NCBI RefSeq assembly: GCF_002954585.1
Contig: NZ_MSCI01000001.1
Coordinates: forward strand, 1,612,001 to 1,676,000
Source of the DNA: Vibrio chagasii
GTDB taxonomy: Bacteria > Pseudomonadota > Gammaproteobacteria > Enterobacterales > Vibrionaceae
Reading direction: 5' to 3'
Length of the DNA stretch: 64,000 nt
Shown: positions 7,702 through 17,434 of the stretch, piece after piece
Layout: every line of letters begins with the position of its first letter
How positions within the stretch are numbered: the first letter of the stretch is position 1
Notes under the pieces: model-generated
The model's database searches: none
Seen by the model: the letters and a program-made list of their open reading frames with translations, nothing else
Told to the model about the DNA's origin: nothing
Program-made: the position numbers and the translations under genes

Positions 7702-10098
7702 CTAATTAGAACAACTGTTGCCATTAGGGATACCACTGCCTAAGAACTCAACCCTAATTTGTTCTACATCTTGTAGGTATTGGTTGTTGGCTTGGTCTGC
7801 CTCATCGAAGTTGTTGAGGGTGACATTCCATGTCGAGAATGGAGTTGGTTGGAAGTACGCATATTCGAACTTATTCGCCACTGCGCCATCTGTGATGATG
7901 CTAACGTCATTGGTGGTTGGGTCATCCAAGCGGTAGTAAAACGCGCGTGAGACTGGATTAGAACTGAATTGGTAATCCTGATCCTGATAGCGGTCGGCAT
8001 AGTTACCTGAACTCGATATTTCAAGGTTGAGTTGCTTGCCATAAGGTAAGTTTTCCCCTTCTAAGAACACACGTACAGTAGAGAGTCTAACTCGGTCGAA
8101 TGAACATAGTTGTGCCTGACCTAATGGAATAGTGAAGTTCAACTCGCCAGTGGTTGCGAAGCTATCGAGCTGCTCTTGGCTAGAGATGGTGTAGTTGTCG
8201 ATAGTGAAGTCTTGTGGTGCTGGCTGGAATGAAGAGAGTGCATTAACATACTCACTTTCTATGGACGCGAGGTCAAACTGGTAGTCCAAGTAACTTTTAT
8301 TCAACGAAGGTGTTATCTCACTTGGTTTCAATGCCCAGTATTCGTATGCCTGAACATAGTTAGACAAAGCCACATACATTGGTCGTTTGAAGTGCATTAG
8401 CACTCGTGAAAGCTCACGCTCGATGGAGTCGAAACCTTCGCTGTCTACCTGATAACTCTCAATGGCGTCACTCAATCTTTGCTGTTGATTAGCGGTGACG
8501 TTCTTGGTCAATAGTAGGTCGACGAGTTTGGCTTGCTCTTGTGCAAAATTAAGCTGAGTGGTGTTAATTGCTTTGCCTAATAGCACCTGTTTTTCAAGTT
8601 CGACTAAGTATTGTCTCGCGCCTTTAATTCCCAAGCTATCAGCAAGTCTTAAGTTACTGCGGATCTCGGTGATCATCAGATCCCAGGCCAGATTACTCTC
8701 ATTCAAAGTCGGAATATTAAAGTTAAAGCCATCCATCGCTTCGGAGATTTTATGAAGTTTGATGGTCGATTTCACATCGGCGGTGAGCTGCGCGATGCCG
8801 GAAATAGTCTTGGTAACGCTATCAATGATCCCCGTGACTGTCTTGATATTGGTGACTAAGTTTTTCGCTTTATCCAGTGCTTCTGGCGTTTTAGCCAATT
8901 GCTCGGTGAGGTCGTTCACGCCAGATAGATTTCCTGTGAACACACCGCTGACGGCACTGCCAATCTCTGCGATGGCTTTGAAGATAGCCAATGCTGCATT
9001 GAGCTCTTGCTGAGTTTTCCAGTTTTCTACACCGACTAAGTAAGTGGTTCTTGCACTCAGTGTCACAAGTTCTTGAGCTTTGTATTGGCTGTCGATTTCG
9101 GTCAGGCTGTCGCCTATTTTGTCTATGTTAGATTGGGTTTGAGTGATGATCGAGTCTTGTGCTCTGAGAACGTCTTCAACGTTATCGAGTGCTAACTTCG
9201 CAGCTTCAATCTTGTCTTCGATCACCGTACTTCTGTCTTGAATGATATCCCACTGCGCTTGATACGCGATCATTGCATTCAGGTACGCTTCGTATTTGCC
9301 TTGGTAGAGCACCTTGTCGAGATAAGGCACATAGTTACTCTCTTTAGTGCTGAAACTAATGAACTGTTTAAAGGCAACGGTTTGTAGGTATAGATCTGAA
9401 AGGATAGGGTCATCTTCCACCACTGAGCCTGCGTGACGCAAACTCTGCTCAATCCAGTTCATCAGTTCGAGGCTAAGCTCTGGGTTAGTGTCGAATAAGC
9501 TGGCAGCCATATCAAAAGAGCGGTTAACAATGTCGGTAAAAGGTGTGGTCGCCAGTTTCATTTGCCCTGTAATGTTCGAGTCGATGGTGGTTCTGCGGTA
9601 GTGTTCACCTGCTAGTACCACAGAGGTTCCATCGCCGTCTTCTGCAGAAAGGGCATCTCGTGTGATGCTGCCATCGCTTTGGAAGGCAAGGACATTAATC
9701 GGAGTTTCGATCTCTCCTGCAATCACAGTCACTGATGCCGCCGCGCCTTGTTGCCCAAGAACGAACGTCGGGGCACCTTGACCGACAATTTTACGGGCAA
9801 AAATGAGTATGTTTTGGTTATTCACTACCAAGTTGAAGTTTTCTGGAACCTCAATAGTATCGGCAAAAACGACGATCTTTGAGGGTTTAGTCACGTAGAG
9901 GTTCTGTTCTGCAATCCAGTCACTGAGGTTGATGTGGAGATCAGATGTAGAGCGAGAGAGAACATCGACATCGGAATAAGCAGATTGAATCCAAGTTGGG
10001 TATTCGGTGGAATTAGGCAAGTTATTAAGTTCTAGCCAGTCACTAGCAAAAGCTTGTGGAGATAATGAAAGAGAAATAATAATCGGTAGAATTCTCAT
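7702..10098 (-). CDS. Large exported helical protein, candidate pore-forming toxin component
   Basis: A 798-residue protein with a Sec signal peptide (residues 1-18, ending QAFA). The middle, roughly 230-600, is rich in long amphipathic helices with coiled-coil character. They flank a nonpolar stretch near 366-392 (ALAIFKAIAEIGSAVSGVF), the arrangement seen in ClyA/Xax-type alpha-pore-forming toxins. The last 150 residues are beta-rich (TPFSTWNVTL) and may bind a receptor; two cysteines near the end could pair. It lies downstream of a similar exported protein on the same strand with a hairpin between them, suggesting a two-component system. No certain family match; a surface adhesin is the alternative. 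Confidence 0.55.
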   Translation of the reverse strand: MRILPIIISLSLSPQAFASDWLELNNLPNSTEYPTWIQSAYSDVDVLSRSTSDLHINLSDWIAEQNLYVTKPSKIVVFADTIEVPENFNLVVNNQNILIFARKIVGQGAPTFVLGQQGAAASVTVIAGEIETPINVLAFQSDGSITRDALSAEDGDGTSVVLAGEHYRRTTIDSNITGQMKLATTPFTDIVNRSFDMAASLFDTNPELSLELMNWIEQSLRHAGSVVEDDPILSDLYLQTVAFKQFISFSTKESNYVPYLDKVLYQGKYEAYLNAMIAYQAQWDIIQDRSTVIEDKIEAAKLALDNVEDVLRAQDSIITQTQSNIDKIGDSLTEIDSQYKAQELVTLSARTTYLVGVENWKTQQELNAALAIFKAIAEIGSAVSGVFTGNLSGVNDLTEQLAKTPEALDKAKNLVTNIKTVTGIIDSVTKTISGIAQLTADVKSTIKLHKISEAMDGFNFNIPTLNESNLAWDLMITEIRSNLRLADSLGIKGARQYLVELEKQVLLGKAINTTQLNFAQEQAKLVDLLLTKNVTANQQQRLSDAIESYQVDSEGFDSIERELSRVLMHFKRPMYVALSNYVQAYEYWALKPSEITPSLNKSYLDYQFDLASIESEYVNALSSFQPAPQDFTIDNYTISSQEQLDSFATTGELNFTIPLGQAQLCSFDRVRLSTVRVFLEGENLPYGKQLNLEISSSGNYADRYQDQDYQFSSNPVSRAFYYRLDDPTTNDVSIITDGAVANKFEYAYFQPTPFSTWNVTLNNFDEADQANNQYLQDVEQIRVEFLGSGIPNGNSCSN

Positions 10099-10150
10099 AT
10101 TAATGTCCTGTCGAAATGAGTATTAGCCAAATTTTGGGTAGCAGAAACCA

Positions 10151-10173
10151 ACACCTTATTTTTCATAAGGCGT
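10151..10173 (-). terminator. Hairpin between the two exported helical protein genes
   Basis: ACACCTTAT and ATAAGGCGT form a nine-pair stem (one G-T pair) with a five-base loop. It may attenuate transcription from the upstream gene into the 798-residue gene. Confidence 0.5.
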
Positions 10174-10265
10174 GGTGTTCTGTTGTTGTTTTGTTTTTAT
10201 TGGTCTTGCTGGTTTAACTTATAGCGAGGCGTCGCTTTGCCGAGCTATTTGTCGATGGGTATGGA

Positions 10266-11504
10266 CTACTCCATTTCTTGAATATAAGCATTATTTGCAA
10301 ATGCCTTGGCTTTCTCGCTGATGTTATTCCAGTTCATTTCTGCAACCGATGTATTGGCTAATGCACCGATAGCACCAAGCATTGCGTCGTCTTTCATGAT
10401 ATCGGCATTGTTTTGAGCTTCATCCAATGCTGCAAGCAGTGATGTGAAGTCGGTATTCATTTTTTGCCAATTTAACTTCAGCTTATTAATGTGTGGGATT
10501 GCATCTTCAATTTGCTGAGATATAAGATCAATGCTTTCTGAAGAGCGATGGTAAGAGTTATATACCTTTTGTGTGTAAGACAATTGTTCTTCTAAATCTT
10601 TAACTTCATTTTGCAGTTCATTGCGCAGCTTACGTGCTTTCTCCGCTTTATCTCCGTAGACGCCCATGATTGGCACGGCGACTAAAGGGAACCATGCGTA
10701 GGTGACGGCGGTAGAGGCTACCGTGACGTAGTGAGTGTAGTCTTTGTTGAGTTGCGCGATTCGAGCATTGATGTCGTTTACTTGCTGTTGAAGTGCACTG
10801 CCATCATCCGTTAGATAGCCGTTATGTGTGCCTTCTAACACTTCAAGTTGTAGCTTTTGCGTGTCTAGCTGCGCAGAGAAGTCCAACAAGTTATCACCCA
10901 CATCGGACACCTCTTGCTGGTATCTCAATGAAAAGTTTTGCAGGCTTTTCAGGTAAGCAATCGCCATTTTTCGGTTGCGTTCAACGGCTTCAATATCTTC
11001 TGGTAACGGAGAGAATGCCTTTGCCAACATCTCATTGAGGGCGTCGCTCAAAGGGTTAAGCATGTAGTCTTTGATTTGCGCGTAGTTAGCCAGGCTTAGT
11101 GACAGGTTAACGATGCTTGGGTACAGGTCCTTTTTCCAGTAGAAAGCGGTGTCATGGATATTTGAGTATTGCTGAACTAAGGCTTGGAAGTTAGAGAAAG
11201 GGATGTCGTTAGGAATGCTAAAAGCCGATTTCATGCTGGTTTCTGTGACAGGCAGTGCCAATGCTCCCTCTACATAAGCTTGGATTTGGTACCACTCTTG
11301 CTGCTTGAGGATGAAATTGTCGGTTTCTAGATCGATAAACACGCCATTTTCACCGATGATCGTATCGTAGGTGATTTGAGGAATATTCTGTTCGGCTGAC
11401 GCTTGATTAACTTGAATTGGCGCTGCTTGAGAAGTGAAAGCAAAAGAGGAAAGCAGCCCAATCGAGATCGAAGATAATACGAGTGTTCGTGTGATTTTTT
11501 TCAT
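10266..11504 (-). CDS. Exported alpha-pore-forming toxin-like protein (XaxA/MakA-like)
   Basis: The start is set at ATG 11504 (AGGG site; signal peptide residues 1-27 ending SQA), giving 412 residues; the frame is open from 11564. It is nearly all helical. A nonpolar segment near 257-279 (VTYAWFPLVAVPIMGVYG) lies between two long amphipathic helical regions, the hallmark of the ClyA/xenorhabdolysin A fold, where the hydrophobic head enters the membrane. Length is close to XaxA (about 400 residues). A classical signal peptide is unlike XaxA. It is the first gene of the pair, with an AT-rich leader upstream. Family assignment is by architecture, not by a clear motif. Confidence 0.6.
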   Translation of the reverse strand: MKKITRTLVLSSISIGLLSSFAFTSQAAPIQVNQASAEQNIPQITYDTIIGENGVFIDLETDNFILKQQEWYQIQAYVEGALALPVTETSMKSAFSIPNDIPFSNFQALVQQYSNIHDTAFYWKKDLYPSIVNLSLSLANYAQIKDYMLNPLSDALNEMLAKAFSPLPEDIEAVERNRKMAIAYLKSLQNFSLRYQQEVSDVGDNLLDFSAQLDTQKLQLEVLEGTHNGYLTDDGSALQQQVNDINARIAQLNKDYTHYVTVASTAVTYAWFPLVAVPIMGVYGDKAEKARKLRNELQNEVKDLEEQLSYTQKVYNSYHRSSESIDLISQQIEDAIPHINKLKLNWQKMNTDFTSLLAALDEAQNNADIMKDDAMLGAIGALANTSVAEMNWNNISEKAKAFANNAYIQEME

Positions 11505-11564
11505 GTTTGAATCCCTGTTAGATTTGTTATTAGCTTTTTTAGAGACAATAAATTCCTCTACCAT

Positions 11565-12119
11565 AAAAATGGTATTTATATATTTATGCGGGTTTATTGA
11601 ATTCTTTATATTGTTATTGTTGTAATTATGCTGTGGGTTTTAAATACGCTCTCCATTAATGTGCTTTTTGTTTTTATAAGATTTGGTCAATCTATAGCAA
11701 ATTTATAATGAAAAGTTATATCTAGATCACATATTGGGATTCATATTGTTTGATTGTTGATCTATTGAATTTGGTGATATTTAAATCATTAGTTTCCATT
11801 CTTTCTTCAGGCTATATCTAGAAAGGCGTCGGTGACTTTTATTTTATTCACTAATGAGTTAAATGATAAAAATGTAATTATAATAATTGTTGTGATTATT
11901 ACTAAATCTGTTGATTGAATTGATGTTTATATAATTAGAACAAGCGTTTTAAATTTGATCTGTGCCAAATAAATAAGAGGTTTGATATTTAGCTTTAGTT
12001 AAATTAGATAGATTTAAATTAGCTTTAATTAAATTGGTAGTGATTAAATTTGTGATATTGACTATAGGGTGGGGGTTGGTTGGATATTTAGGGGAAGAAC
12101 AATCAATAGGACGGCGTAT
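11565..12119. promoter_or_regulatory. AT-rich leader upstream of the toxin-like pair
   Basis: About 550 bases, markedly richer in A and T than the flanks, with no supported gene. Two copies of a TAGCTTTARTTAAATT element lie at 11990-12005 and 12020-12035, 30 bases apart, among other TTAAATT runs. Such DNA is typical of H-NS-silenced promoters of acquired virulence genes; that role is inferred. Confidence 0.5.
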
Positions 12120-12400
12120 TTAATAGTCAGAATTAAACTTCTCCATACGGAAGTCTTCTTCGTCTAAGGTTTCGCACAAGTAGCTGTGAATCATGACGTT
12201 TTCACATTCACTGATCTTGGCAGTTTCCCTCATCGGGTAGGTAGTGACTGAGAATGGCGAACAAAACGCGAGTGGGATTTGAATCATTGCCCCTTGATTG
12301 CGCTGGTGGCAATCACGAATCAAGCATTGGCTGCCATCAATGATGGTTTGTTCTGTTTGAATGTTGTGTCTTGGTCGCCATCACTCTTCATCTTCCCCAA
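12120..12400 (-). pseudogene. Possible frameshifted small gene remnant
   Basis: On the minus strand an open frame ends at 12120 and reads back through TEQTIIDGSQCLIRDC to about 12383 without an ATG at its start; its first in-frame stop upstream is TGA. In a neighbouring frame a start MKSDGDQDTTFKQ overlaps the same stretch, so one base change would join them into a protein of about 90 residues. The C-terminal part contains PMRETAKISECENVMIHSY. I do not recognise the family. It may be a decayed gene, or chance reading of intergenic DNA between the toxin pair and the purine permease. Confidence 0.3.
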
Positions 12401-12497
12401 GACTCATCAATAAATTAAATCATGTTGTTGCTTGACGTGCGAACCAGCCAAGCAACGTTGTGAACAATCAAGAAACGACTGCTCAGGAACTATAGGA

Positions 12498-13841
12498 TTA
12501 ACCGATGAACACTAGCTTGGCGATGAAGATAGCCGCTAGGAAGTACATCGAGATAGAGACATCTTTCGTTTTACCTGTCGCAAGCTTAAGTACGGTGTAG
12601 GTGATGAAACCCAGTGCGATACCATTAGCGATTGAGAAGGTGAGTGGCATCATCAGTGCGGTAATCGCAGCTGGAGCACCGTTGGTAAAGTCTTTCCAAT
12701 CGACGTGTTGCATGCTGCTCATCATTACGAATGCTACGTAGATAAGAGCGCCAGACGTTGCGTAAGCGGGGATCATGCCTGCAAGCGGTGATAGGAAAAT
12801 CGCCGCTAAGAACAAAGCGCCAACTACGATTGCTGAAAGACCTGTACGAGCACCTGCAGCAACACCAGCAGCACTTTCTACGTAACTGGTTACTGGCGGA
12901 CAACCCACACACGCACCTGCAACACTTGAGATACTATCGGCTTTGAGCGCTTTGCTCAGGCCTTCAATCTTGCCGGTTTCTGGGTTAGTGAGGTTTGCAC
13001 GCTCAGCCACGCCCATAAGCGTACCGGCAGTATCGAACATGTTTACAAAAAGGAATGCCAAGATAACGCTGATCATGGATACGTTCAGAGCGCCTGCAAT
13101 ATCCATTGCCATAAAGGTAGGTGCTAAGCTCGGCGGTGCAGCGAAGAAGCCATTGTATTTTACTAGGCCTAGCCCCATGCCGATAAGCGTGACGCTTAAA
13201 ATACCGATAAGTACCGCACCAAATACTTTGCGCTCACTCAGAACCGCAATAATCAAGAATGCGATAGCTGCAAGTAAGGCTTCTGGTTTGGTGAAATCAC
13301 CCAGTGAAACCAAAGTCGCAGGGTTTTCGACGACGATGCCCGCTGTTTTCAAACCAATTAGACCTAAGAAAAGACCCACACCGGCAGTCATCGAGTAGCG
13401 TAAACTTTCAGGAATACTCTCGATGATCCATTGACGGACCTTGTAGAAACTCATCCCGACAAACAAGATACCGGAGATAAACACCGCACCCAGTGCGACT
13501 TCCCAGCTATAGCCCATCTCGCTCACAACCGTAAAGGAGAAGAACGCATTCAGACCCATGCCCGGTGCTAGGCCAACAGGCCAGTTCGCAAATAAGCCCA
13601 TTAATAAACAACCGATAGCGGCACCGATACAGGTTGCAACGAATACTGCGCCAGCATCCATACCTGAAGCGGCCATTATTTGAGGGTTAACGAAGATAAT
13701 GTAAGCCATCGTCGCGAAGGTAGTGATACCGCCGACTAACTCATTTTTCACACTGCTTCCGTGGGCCTTAATTTTAAAGAATTTCTCTAAAATTCCGTTA
13801 TTCGCATCTTGGTTGAGTATTTCTGTTTTACTCTCACTCAT
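12498..13841 (-). CDS. Purine nucleobase permease, NCS2 AzgA/GhxP type
   Basis: 447 residues from ATG 13841, which has AAAGGAC before it; an in-frame ATG at 13871 is less likely. About 12-14 membrane helices are predicted by eye. The AzgA-branch features are present: GGITTFATMAYIIFVNP near residue 38, the GLAPGMGLNAFF segment near 90, and the NMFDTAGTLMGV segment in the second half. It imports adenine, guanine or hypoxanthine by proton symport. It stands beside the HIU hydrolase on the same strand, opposite the puuE operon, and most likely supplies guanine/hypoxanthine to the xdh-guaD pathway. The exact substrate cannot be read from sequence. Confidence 0.87.
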   Translation of the reverse strand: MSESKTEILNQDANNGILEKFFKIKAHGSSVKNELVGGITTFATMAYIIFVNPQIMAASGMDAGAVFVATCIGAAIGCLLMGLFANWPVGLAPGMGLNAFFSFTVVSEMGYSWEVALGAVFISGILFVGMSFYKVRQWIIESIPESLRYSMTAGVGLFLGLIGLKTAGIVVENPATLVSLGDFTKPEALLAAIAFLIIAVLSERKVFGAVLIGILSVTLIGMGLGLVKYNGFFAAPPSLAPTFMAMDIAGALNVSMISVILAFLFVNMFDTAGTLMGVAERANLTNPETGKIEGLSKALKADSISSVAGACVGCPPVTSYVESAAGVAAGARTGLSAIVVGALFLAAIFLSPLAGMIPAYATSGALIYVAFVMMSSMQHVDWKDFTNGAPAAITALMMPLTFSIANGIALGFITYTVLKLATGKTKDVSISMYFLAAIFIAKLVFIG

Positions 13842-14085
13842 GTCTGCAAGTCCTTTTATGTTGTGATCCATTTATTGAATACAGCGAAATTTCAATATGA
13901 AGTTTTAAGGTTTGTCCTAGCGCTAAGCCTCTATTAACGAGTTTCTCGCGACTCATTTTCTAACTGTTAACGTTGTTAGTATTTTTATATGAGCGTGCTT
14001 AATGAACGCGCATCTTTTCAGATGCACGCATGAATCTGTTTATTGTTTGGTGATTGAGCCTAGATCGATAATCTAGGCTCAGGGA

Positions 14086-14439
14086 TTAACTGCCCCGATA
14101 AGTAGAGAAACTGTATGGTGAGACTAAAAGCGGAACGTGGTAATGCGCATCAGGATCATCTAAGCCGAAGCGAATCACTACGTCGTCTAAGAAAGGCACA
14201 CCATCGAGCTCCACACCTTTGCCTTTGTAGTAATCAGCTACGTAGAACACCAATTGGTATTTCCCCGGTCGAAATTCATTCCCAGCCAGAATTGGTGCAT
14301 CGGTACGACCATCTGAATTAGTAAGCACGGTCGCCAGCTTTTCAGTGGAGTCTTCGTTGACCTTATAAAGCTCTACCTTGATCTCTGCACCAGGCAAGCC
14401 GTGAGTGGTGTCTAAAACGTGTGTTGTTAATCTTCCCAT
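14086..14439 (-). CDS. uraH: 5-hydroxyisourate hydrolase
   Basis: 117 residues, the usual size of the transthyretin-like HIU hydrolases. Diagnostic features are the N-terminal [14 protein letters not shown], the central RTDAP and the C-terminal tetrapeptide YRGS, the catalytic signature separating HIU hydrolase from transthyretin. It converts 5-hydroxyisourate to OHCU after urate oxidation. There is no signal peptide, so it is cytoplasmic. It is divergent from puuE across a 411-base regulatory region with GntR-type palindromes, and codirectional with the purine permease gene. Confidence 0.95.
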   Translation of the reverse strand: MGRLTTHVLDTTHGLPGAEIKVELYKVNEDSTEKLATVLTNSDGRTDAPILAGNEFRPGKYQLVFYVADYYKGKGVELDGVPFLDDVVIRFGLDDPDAHYHVPLLVSPYSFSTYRGS

Positions 14440-14548
14440 AGTCCTTTAATAGCGCTTTTGGCGCTCCTCTGTTCCGTGGTTTATGTATCCATTTCGACCT
14501 TGCAAAAGAGAGCAATTGGTCACTTTGTTAGCACTAACTATGTACGAA

Positions 14549-14558
14549 CTGTACACAA
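14549..14558. promoter_or_regulatory. GntR-type operator variant upstream of uraH
   Basis: CTGTACACAA matches the shared TTGTATACAA-like palindrome with two differences. It lies about 110 bases before the uraH start. Confidence 0.45.
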
Positions 14559-14730
14559 TTAGTAAAGCAAATTGTTGGAGAAATGTTAACTAATGTGTCT
14601 TTTTGTCTAAATTTATAGATGTTGAATATTCATTATTAGTAGTGTTGCGTTTTGTTAAATGGTTGTTTTTATTCGTATTTGGTTTGATTCTTTAACTTAA
14701 GCAACAAAATCTTTACATCAAGATAAATAA

Positions 14731-14740
14731 TTGTATACAA
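14731..14740. promoter_or_regulatory. GntR-type operator upstream of puuE
   Basis: TTGTATACAA is a perfect ten-base palindrome about 110 bases before puuE, overlapping a likely -10 element. The same motif recurs before xdhA and gntR. Confidence 0.6.
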
Positions 14741-14850
14741 TAAATATACAGGGGTGAGGTTGCTCGGTTTTGGATAAATCACTAGCTGAATCATTTCGAT
14801 GGGGCAGCTGAAGAGCGGCTAAGCCAACCACTTATGTTAGGAGTACTTGG

Positions 14851-15771
14851 ATGAATAAGGATTATTCAAGAAATTTGATCGGTTACGGAGCTAATCCTCC
14901 TAACCCTCAATGGCCAGGTAATGCGCGCGTCGCGGTTTCTTTTGTATTGAATTATGAAGAGGGCGGTGAGCGTTGTTTGTTACATGGAGACGACGAGTCT
15001 GAAGCCTTTCTCTCAGAGATCCCGTCAGCACAGCCGATCAAAGGCGAGCGTCACATCAGCATGGAATCCATCTATGAATATGGTAGCCGAGCGGGTGTGT
15101 GGCGTGTTCTTCGCTTGTTCGATGAATATGAAATTCCACTGACTGTATTTGCGGTCGCTATGGCTATTGAGCGTCACCCAGACGTAGCTGAAGCCATGGT
15201 AGAAGCAGGTCACGAAATCTGTAGCCACGGTTATCGTTGGATAGACTATCAATACATTGATGAGTCAGAAGAGCGTGACCATATGACCAAAGCGATTGAG
15301 ATTATCCAACAGGTGACGGGTCAACGCCCGCAAGGTTGGTATACCGGTCGTACAGGGCCGAATACTCGTCGCTTAGTTGCAGAAGAAGGTGGCTTCCTTT
15401 ATGACTCAGATGCCTATGACGATGACCTGCCTTATTGGCACACTGAAACCGGTCATCCACAGCTAGTGATCCCTTACACGCTTGATGTTAACGATATGCG
15501 CTTTTCAACGGCGCAAGGCTTCAACTCTGGTGAGCAGTTCTTCCAGTATTTAAAAGACACTTTTGACACCCTTTATATGGAAGGCGAAACCGCACCAAAA
15601 ATGATGTCGGTAGGGCTGCATTGTCGTCTTATTGGTCGTCCCGGTCGTATTGCTGCATTAAGACGCTTCTTAGATTACGTAAAACAACATGACAGCGTGT
15701 GGCTATGTCGTCGAATTGATATTGCCAACCACTGGCATAAACATCACCCATACAACGGACAACAAAATTAG
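14851..15771 (+). CDS. puuE: Allantoinase, polysaccharide-deacetylase type
   Basis: 306 residues, matching PuuE length. It is the cofactor-poor allantoinase related to polysaccharide deacetylases, not the metal-rich amidohydrolase AllB. The N-terminal YGANPPNPQWPGNARVAVSF and the ICSHGYRWIDYQ segment (near residue 130) are typical of the family. It hydrolyses allantoin to allantoate in the cytoplasm. The ATG has a TAGGAG site. It is the first gene of a five-gene operon (puuE, uraD, alc, allA, puuD), 23 bases before uraD. Confidence 0.95.
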   Translation: MNKDYSRNLIGYGANPPNPQWPGNARVAVSFVLNYEEGGERCLLHGDDESEAFLSEIPSAQPIKGERHISMESIYEYGSRAGVWRVLRLFDEYEIPLTVFAVAMAIERHPDVAEAMVEAGHEICSHGYRWIDYQYIDESEERDHMTKAIEIIQQVTGQRPQGWYTGRTGPNTRRLVAEEGGFLYDSDAYDDDLPYWHTETGHPQLVIPYTLDVNDMRFSTAQGFNSGEQFFQYLKDTFDTLYMEGETAPKMMSVGLHCRLIGRPGRIAALRRFLDYVKQHDSVWLCRRIDIANHWHKHHPYNGQQN

Positions 15772-15794
15772 AACGAACAGCAAGGAGGCTTAAC

Positions 15795-16310
15795 GTGACT
15801 GAATTTCGATCTTGCCAACCAACAACCATGGACCGTGACACTTTTGTCGCGCACTTTGCTGATGTTTACGAACACAGCCCATGGGTTGCTGAGGCGGTGT
15901 ATGACCAAGGTTTGAATGCCGAAGACGACCACATTGAGAATCTTCATCTAAAAATGGCATCCACCTTGTTGAATGCCGACCAAGGTAAACAGTTGGCTTT
16001 GATCAACGCTCACCCGGATTTAGCTGGCAGAGCAGCAGTAAACGGCGAACTTACTGAGTCGTCGACAAAAGAACAAGCGGGAGCGGGCATTGACCAATGC
16101 AGCGCCGAAGAATTTGAAAAATTCACTTCTTATAACAACAGCTACAAAAGTCGCTTCAATTTCCCTTTTATCATGGCGGTGAAGGGAGCCAATCGTTACC
16201 AAATTCTTGAGTCGTTCGAGATGCGATTAGGAAATGATAGTGAAACTGAGTTTGCTACGGCGATTCAAGAGATCAACAAGATCGCAATGTTTCGTCTCTG
16301 GGATATGTAA
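15795..16310 (+). CDS. uraD: OHCU decarboxylase
   Basis: 171 residues, typical for UraD. It decarboxylates 2-oxo-4-hydroxy-4-carboxy-5-ureidoimidazoline to S-allantoin. Conserved features seen are NAHPDLAGRA (around residues 73-82), containing the catalytic histidine, then SSTKEQAGAG and the NFPFIMAVKG segment near 134. The best start is GTG 15795, which follows a strong AAGGAGG; an in-frame ATG 33 bases later lacks such a site. It sits between puuE and allantoicase on the same strand. Confidence 0.94.
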   Translation: MTEFRSCQPTTMDRDTFVAHFADVYEHSPWVAEAVYDQGLNAEDDHIENLHLKMASTLLNADQGKQLALINAHPDLAGRAAVNGELTESSTKEQAGAGIDQCSAEEFEKFTSYNNSYKSRFNFPFIMAVKGANRYQILESFEMRLGNDSETEFATAIQEINKIAMFRLWDM

Positions 16311-16433
16311 GTTAACGGAGTTAACAGCTATCTCAGCCCAGTCTTAGTGCGCTAAGAGCCAGCTTTATAAGCGAATAAGCCACTAAGTTCTCATTTTATT
16401 ATTACTTGATTAATTTCATAGGATTACACGGAA

Positions 16434-17420
16434 ATGACCCATAAATTTGAACAGTACATCAACCTTGCAGACGAAAAACTCGGCGCAGAAGCTATCTTCG
16501 CAACAGACGACTTTTTCGCAGATAAAAGCCGTCTACTCAGCCATGCAGAACCAGAGTGGAAAGACGACTTATACGACGATAACGGCAAGTGGATGGACGG
16601 CTGGGAAAGCCGACGTAAACGTGGCGAAGGTTACGACTACTGTGTGGTACGCCTTGGCTTAGCTGGCACTATCGCTGGCGTTGATATTGATACCTCATTC
16701 TTCACAGGTAACTTCCCACCTTCGGCATCAATCGACGCATGTTATTCACCACAGGGTGAGCCAACCGATTCAACAGAGTGGCAAGAAATTCTGCCTTCAA
16801 TGGCACTACAAGGTGACCACCACCATTTTGAAGAGATTGAAAGCGACCAAGTATTTACGCACCTGCGTCTGAACATCTATCCAGACGGTGGTGTTGCACG
16901 CCTACGTGTTTACGGCCAACCAAGTGTTGATTGGGACGCAATAGACTCACATCAACAGGTAGATCTAGCAGCCGTTGAGCATGGTGGTCGAGCACTGGCA
17001 TGTAGTGATGAACACTACGGTAATAAAGCCAATATCTTAGGCCCAGGCCGCGGTGAAAACATGGGTGATGGCTGGGAAACAGCGCGTCGTCGTACGCCGG
17101 GTAATGACTGGGTTATCGTGGCATTAGGCCATCCAGGTAATATCGAACGTATCATCGTTGATACGGCGTACTTTAAAGGTAACTACCCAGACAGCTGCTC
17201 AATTCAAGCGGCTTACGTGAAAGGTGGTACCGACGATCAAGTGGAAACACAAAGCCTATTCTGGCGTGAACTGCTGCCTGCTCAAAAGCTGCAAGCGCAT
17301 GAGATTCACGAATTCATTTCTGAGGTAAACGACCTTGGTGCGATTACCCACGTACGTGCAAATATATTCCCAGATGGTGGTATTAGCCGTTTGCGTCTAT
17401 TTGGTACGAAAGCGAAATAG
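16434..17420 (+). CDS. alc: Allantoicase
   Basis: 328 residues with the internal duplication typical of allantoicase. Two repeats each carry a [14 protein letters not shown] motif (near residues 57 and 204), a long V..G..G.I..ID(V)DT stretch and an FPDGG-R-R ending ([11 protein letters not shown] and [11 protein letters not shown]). It cleaves allantoate to ureidoglycolate and urea. It is preceded by 123 bases that could hold a secondary promoter and followed after 14 bases by ureidoglycolate lyase. Urea made here implies a urease or export elsewhere in the genome. Confidence 0.95.
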   Translation: MTHKFEQYINLADEKLGAEAIFATDDFFADKSRLLSHAEPEWKDDLYDDNGKWMDGWESRRKRGEGYDYCVVRLGLAGTIAGVDIDTSFFTGNFPPSASIDACYSPQGEPTDSTEWQEILPSMALQGDHHHFEEIESDQVFTHLRLNIYPDGGVARLRVYGQPSVDWDAIDSHQQVDLAAVEHGGRALACSDEHYGNKANILGPGRGENMGDGWETARRRTPGNDWVIVALGHPGNIERIIVDTAYFKGNYPDSCSIQAAYVKGGTDDQVETQSLFWRELLPAQKLQAHEIHEFISEVNDLGAITHVRANIFPDGGISRLRLFGTKAK

Positions 17421-17434
17421 GTAAGGAAATCAGT

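Larger units (their letters stand above)
14440..14850. promoter_or_regulatory. Divergent uraH / puuE promoter region
   Basis: 411 bases without a gene, holding two GntR-type palindromes. Near puuE a TTTACA (14712-14717) and TATACA (14734-14739) pair with 16-base spacing looks like a promoter whose -10 box is inside the operator. No other structure stands out. Confidence 0.55.

Noticed and set aside
7702..11504. Tc-toxin (TcA/B/C) complex components
   Set aside because: Neither protein has the length, RHS repeats or other TcB/TcC features; only the helical pore-former architecture is supported.
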